A stretch of 64,000 nucleotides of DNA, taken from Anadara kagoshimensis (Eukaryota > Mollusca > Bivalvia > Arcoida > Arcidae). A program made the position numbers and the translations under genes. The notes beneath the pieces were generated by a model. It made no database searches. It had not been told where the DNA came from and worked only from the letters and a program-made list of their open reading frames with translations. Shown here piece by piece: positions 60,869 to 64,000 of this stretch (the first letter of the stretch is position 1; every line of letters begins with the position of its first letter). The stretch spans positions 36,024,876 to 36,088,875 of the forward strand of contig CM037868.1 in assembly GCA_021292105.1 (NCBI GenBank). The letters run 5' to 3'.

Positions 60869-61933
60869 TACTGCGAATGGTTTTATTTTCGTGGGGTCCA
60901 ATTTTCGTGGAATCGGTAAAAAATAACATTTCGTTGGACGTAAAGTCGTGGTTTTACTGAAATGTCAAAAACTAGTTTGTCCTTTGAACATTGATAACGG
61001 GTAGAAAGTGATGATTTGTTTGTTAATCGGTAGTTATAGGATGAGTAATTAGGGATTATCAAAGCCATAGACCGTGACAGATGTAGAAACGCGGAATTAT
61101 GACCAAGTCTAGGGTAGGCGTTAATTAATTGTGATTAGTATATCAGTAACAATTAACTTCATACACGACATGACACCTGGCCTGAGTAAATCTACCTGTT
61201 ACATTAGATAAATAAGCGGCAATTAATTCATATTTATAAGTTCACTCATATCACATCAATCAGAATGTGGTTCATAATCCCTTTTAGCAAAATAGTTTTT
61301 TTTTCTTTGATATCGGCAACTTTTTTAAAATTCTAATTATTGACCTCTGATGACCCAATCATCTGTTTACGAAATTAACAACGGCGGCTCTTACAGATAC
61401 TCTATAATGTCCAAAGAAGGTGCGTTTTTTACAAGACAAACAGTTGATTGAGTTATATTAAATATAAAGGATGTTTGTTGATAGATTGTTGAAATGTTTA
61501 TTTAGTTAATCGAATTTCAATTTAAATGAAACAGGCCATAATTGATGATGAAAGCTACGGCTAGAAACCTGCCTGTCCCTATTCGTCCCGACCAGTGCCC
61601 AATTAAAAATAAACTTTTTTTAAATATAAATATTTATTTAAATAAATATTTTTCTTATTTCTTATTTCTTACATTTACTTAAATATTTTTCACAATTAGA
61701 TTAAGACATCCTAACATCTTCACCTCCTAAAAAGTTTTTGTTGGTGTGAAAATGTGAGTTACGCTAGTTGTAATTTATGAATGCGATTAAATATGGTACA
61801 TGTCCATTACCGGGTAGTTATCTTGTCTTTTTACTTGTGGATAATATTTCGTGGTGGTCGTAAATTCGTGGTTCAAGCTGTCCACTAAAACCACGAAAAT
61901 TGAGTCTCAACGAAAATTAATGATTTCACAGTA
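60869..61933. mobile_element. 1.07 kb inverted-repeat element, 'TACTGYGAA...TTTTCGTGG' ends
   Basis: Left end TACTGCGAATGGTTTTATTT then TCGTGGGGTCC; right end, read in reverse, TACTGTGAAATCATTAATTT then TCGTTGAGAC and a further ATTTTCGTGG. The TTCGTGG words recur through both terminal 80-100 bp. No transposase in the interior. Its ends resemble the unit of the 12780-13800 minisatellite. Confidence 0.7.
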
Positions 61934-62659
61934 TTTCGGTTTCGTCAAATATTTTTCACAATCCTGGTATGGGTAAATAGAAGCTTAAAAGTTGCCAGTG
62001 CTGCACTCTTTTGTATTATATATAATCTAATAGTAACTTTTACTTTGGAGATCCGAACTACCATGCCCTTCTTTATTTCAACATTTGTGGATATGTTGAG
62101 GGGTAATTAGGATATACATAACACCACTGGGCACTTGTTAATCATGTGTACAAGTATATAGAATTATTAGATTGCTTTATTTCTTAGTTTTTTTCGAAGT
62201 TTACTTTGTTTCATTTTTTGCTAGTTTATTTCCCTGGTAGAAGCTCATCTGTTTTTCTAAATTTGCAAGTTTTTCCATTGTATGACTTCACGTGTTTACC
62301 TTATTTTTTCAGTTTTTTTTACTGATTTTTGTGTTTGTTTAATCTTAACACGTAACACGTATTACCAATGTTTAAGCCACCAATTGATTTTGTTGCTCCG
62401 TAAGTGGAAGGTCGTGGCTTCAAACCTTGTCCGGGTTTGACTCAAGACTTAAAAACTTAAAATAAACGAGGTCCCGTGTCACAGTGGGCTTGGCACGCTA
62501 AAGAACCCTGCTGTATAATGCCATCAGCGCGATGCACAGGCAAAATTTCTGCATCTTCGCCTACAGCTGGCGACGTCTCAATATAAGTGAAATATTCTTG
62601 ACTGGGACGTTAAACACCATTACCCAACTCAACCAATTGATTTTGACTTTTCATTTTAG

Positions 62660-62777
62660 TGGAACTTGTTGCGAAAGTTACAATCGTTTGGAAGTATTGG
62701 ATACAGATGATTATCTTGCTCATTGCAATTTATTATTTTCGTCTGAAGTACAATTGCACGTTGAAGAAAATGTAAAG
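62660..62777 (+). CDS. Duplicate of VWA7-like exon 19, frame intact
   Basis: Acceptor TTTCATTTTAG|T and donor AAG|GTAATT are kept, as is the 118-bp length. Compared with exon 19, three residues change (A to D in DTDDYL, Y to H before CNLL, K to E in HVEENV) and other changes are silent. No copy of exons 1-18 lies between 48498 and this point, so it is either an alternative 3' exon of the same gene, part of a truncated copy, or an assembly duplicate of the other haplotype. Confidence 0.6.
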
Positions 62778-63970
62778 GTAATTATAATGCATAATATGAT
62801 TCTGGATGTATTAGTAGGGTCAAGATGGCGTCCATTGTTCATTGATCAATTACAAGTGTTTTATTTTTAGTTTATAAGTTTTACCTTTGCTTTGAGATTA
62901 ATTTGGACACGGATTAGTTAGTTAATGTCTTATTGAACATTTAAATTCATCCATAATATAGATAAGTGTCAAATGAATACATATATACAAAGTCTCAAGC
63001 TTGTACACTAAATACAAACATGTTTGGCGCAGAAAAGAGTGCAACGAATATGTATAACATCTGATTCATTCATCTGTGTCGCATCATTTTTTCTCATTTA
63101 TGTCGTATAGTTAACAAAACATTTTACGGCCGTCATGACAGTGTTGTTTCTCTGTGTTCAAGGTTGTCCTGGATATATTTGACGTCCCACAATTTTATGT
63201 TTAATTTTGATTACACACGTGGCGGGTGTAGCTAGCTAAATAGGAGGCGCCTACTCTTGTAGGTATTGATATGACCATCACTTTGATACAAAGATCAAGG
63301 TCGTGGGTTCAAAGGTTAAGGTCACAGAAGCAACATAATATTGAAATTGTTAATTTTCTCAAAAATTATCCGCAAAACTGAACTTTTTGTATAGTCATGT
63401 ATATTGGAATGTTGTAGGTAATAGTACAATGGTCATTTTAATATATGAATGAAGGTCATGGGTTCAAAGGTCAAGGTCACAGATACAAACAAGTACTGAA
63501 ATGAATATTTATCTCAAAAACTTTAACTTTTTGTATCGTATATTAGAATATTAGCCATATGATTATTTTGATATATTAATTAACCTCATGGGTTCAAAGG
63601 TCAAGGTCACAGGTGAGCGCTAAGGCCCATGGGCCTCTTGTTTATTACAAGCTAGCTTAACAGGGAGTGTTTACCCTTTCGGAGCACCTGGTCTCACTTG
63701 CTTGGTGTAAGTTCGCGTGTTTTACCTGATTTGTCTATTTCAAAGTTTTTATTTTGCTTCTGGATTATGATTCCGACATGAATTAGTATGCTTGTTTTTG
63801 ATTATGTCGTATCGTTTACAAGCTAACTAACCAGGATTTCTTCCAGAGCACCCGGCCTCACTTTCCTGGCGTAAGTTTGCGTTTTCATTTTGGTTCTGGA
63901 TTAGGATTCTGATATGGATTATTATTTTTTTTTAATTTTACATACACATATTATGTTTATTCTGTTTCAG

Positions 63971-64000
63971 GAACAAGAATGGAAGATAGTACCCATTATT
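63971..64000 (+). CDS. Duplicate of VWA7-like exon 20, start only
   Basis: After the conserved acceptor (TATTCTGTTTCAG) ten codons are visible, EQEWKIVPII, identical in protein to exon 20, with one silent change. The remainder lies outside the window. Confidence 0.6.

Larger units (their letters stand above)
61932..64000 (+). repeat. Segmental duplication, second copy, cut by window edge
   Basis: Counterpart of 46265-48401, starting in TATTTCGGTTTCGTCA next to the right end of the 60869-61933 element. It includes a shortened SINE B (62400-62640), the exon 19 copy, two repeat C pieces, the 145-bp array and the first 30 bases of the exon 20 copy. Confidence 0.95.

Noticed and set aside
62532..62870. 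112-codon frame covering the duplicated exon 19
   Set aside because: Its first part is SINE sequence (same as 46980-47045); only 62660-62777 corresponds to an exon.
1..64000. CRISPR array or bacterial operon
   Set aside because: The tandem repeats lack unique spacers and the DNA is clearly intron-bearing eukaryotic sequence.

Overview
The window looks like AT-rich nuclear DNA from a lophotrochozoan animal, most likely a bivalve mollusc. It holds spliced exons with GT/AG borders, many tRNA-derived SINEs, dozens of small inverted-repeat transposons, and long minisatellites. No bacterial or organellar gene arrangement is visible. The species call is inference from repeat style and the one recognisable gene.

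The centre is one large plus-strand gene (15000-48497). I could rebuild it as 20 exons whose junction phases all agree, giving a 986-residue precursor. It is a von Willebrand factor A domain-containing protein 7 (VWA7/G7c)-like protein with a signal peptide, a conserved cysteine-bearing N-terminal region, a VWA domain with a canonical DxSxS metal site, beta-rich C-terminal segments, and a single membrane helix with a short cytoplasmic tail.

Layout: 1-490 is a two-monomer higher-order tandem repeat. 491-14999 is intergenic and repeat-rich; it contains SINEs, a solo LTR, a 1.4 kb inverted-repeat transposon, a Polinton-type integrase remnant (6082-6321), several short minus-strand ORF relics, and a 50-bp minisatellite. 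15000-48497 is the VWA7-like gene, with introns full of mobile elements and tandem arrays. Several arrays grew from, or imitate, splice signals: 41-bp acceptor-like units in intron 1, an array starting at the exon 5 donor, and five decaying copies of the 3' half of exon 8. 48498-61931 is 3' flank with a large inverted-repeat element (49537-53045), more repeats, and a small minus-strand ORF behind a CRE/TATA promoter (about 60356-60644). 61932-64000 is a second copy of 46265-48401, carrying intact-looking copies of exon 19 and the start of exon 20.

The most notable non-protein signal is a dispersed family of minimal hammerhead ribozymes (type I, very short stem III) in introns of the gene. One copy (44740-44785, sense strand) keeps every core nucleotide; three others (34461-34505, 36008-36053, 39144-39187) lie antisense in different states of decay, and a fifth (about 38580-38622) has lost its core. 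They probably mark Penelope-like or retrozyme-type elements. All functional statements rest on reading the sequence; no search or folding program was run.
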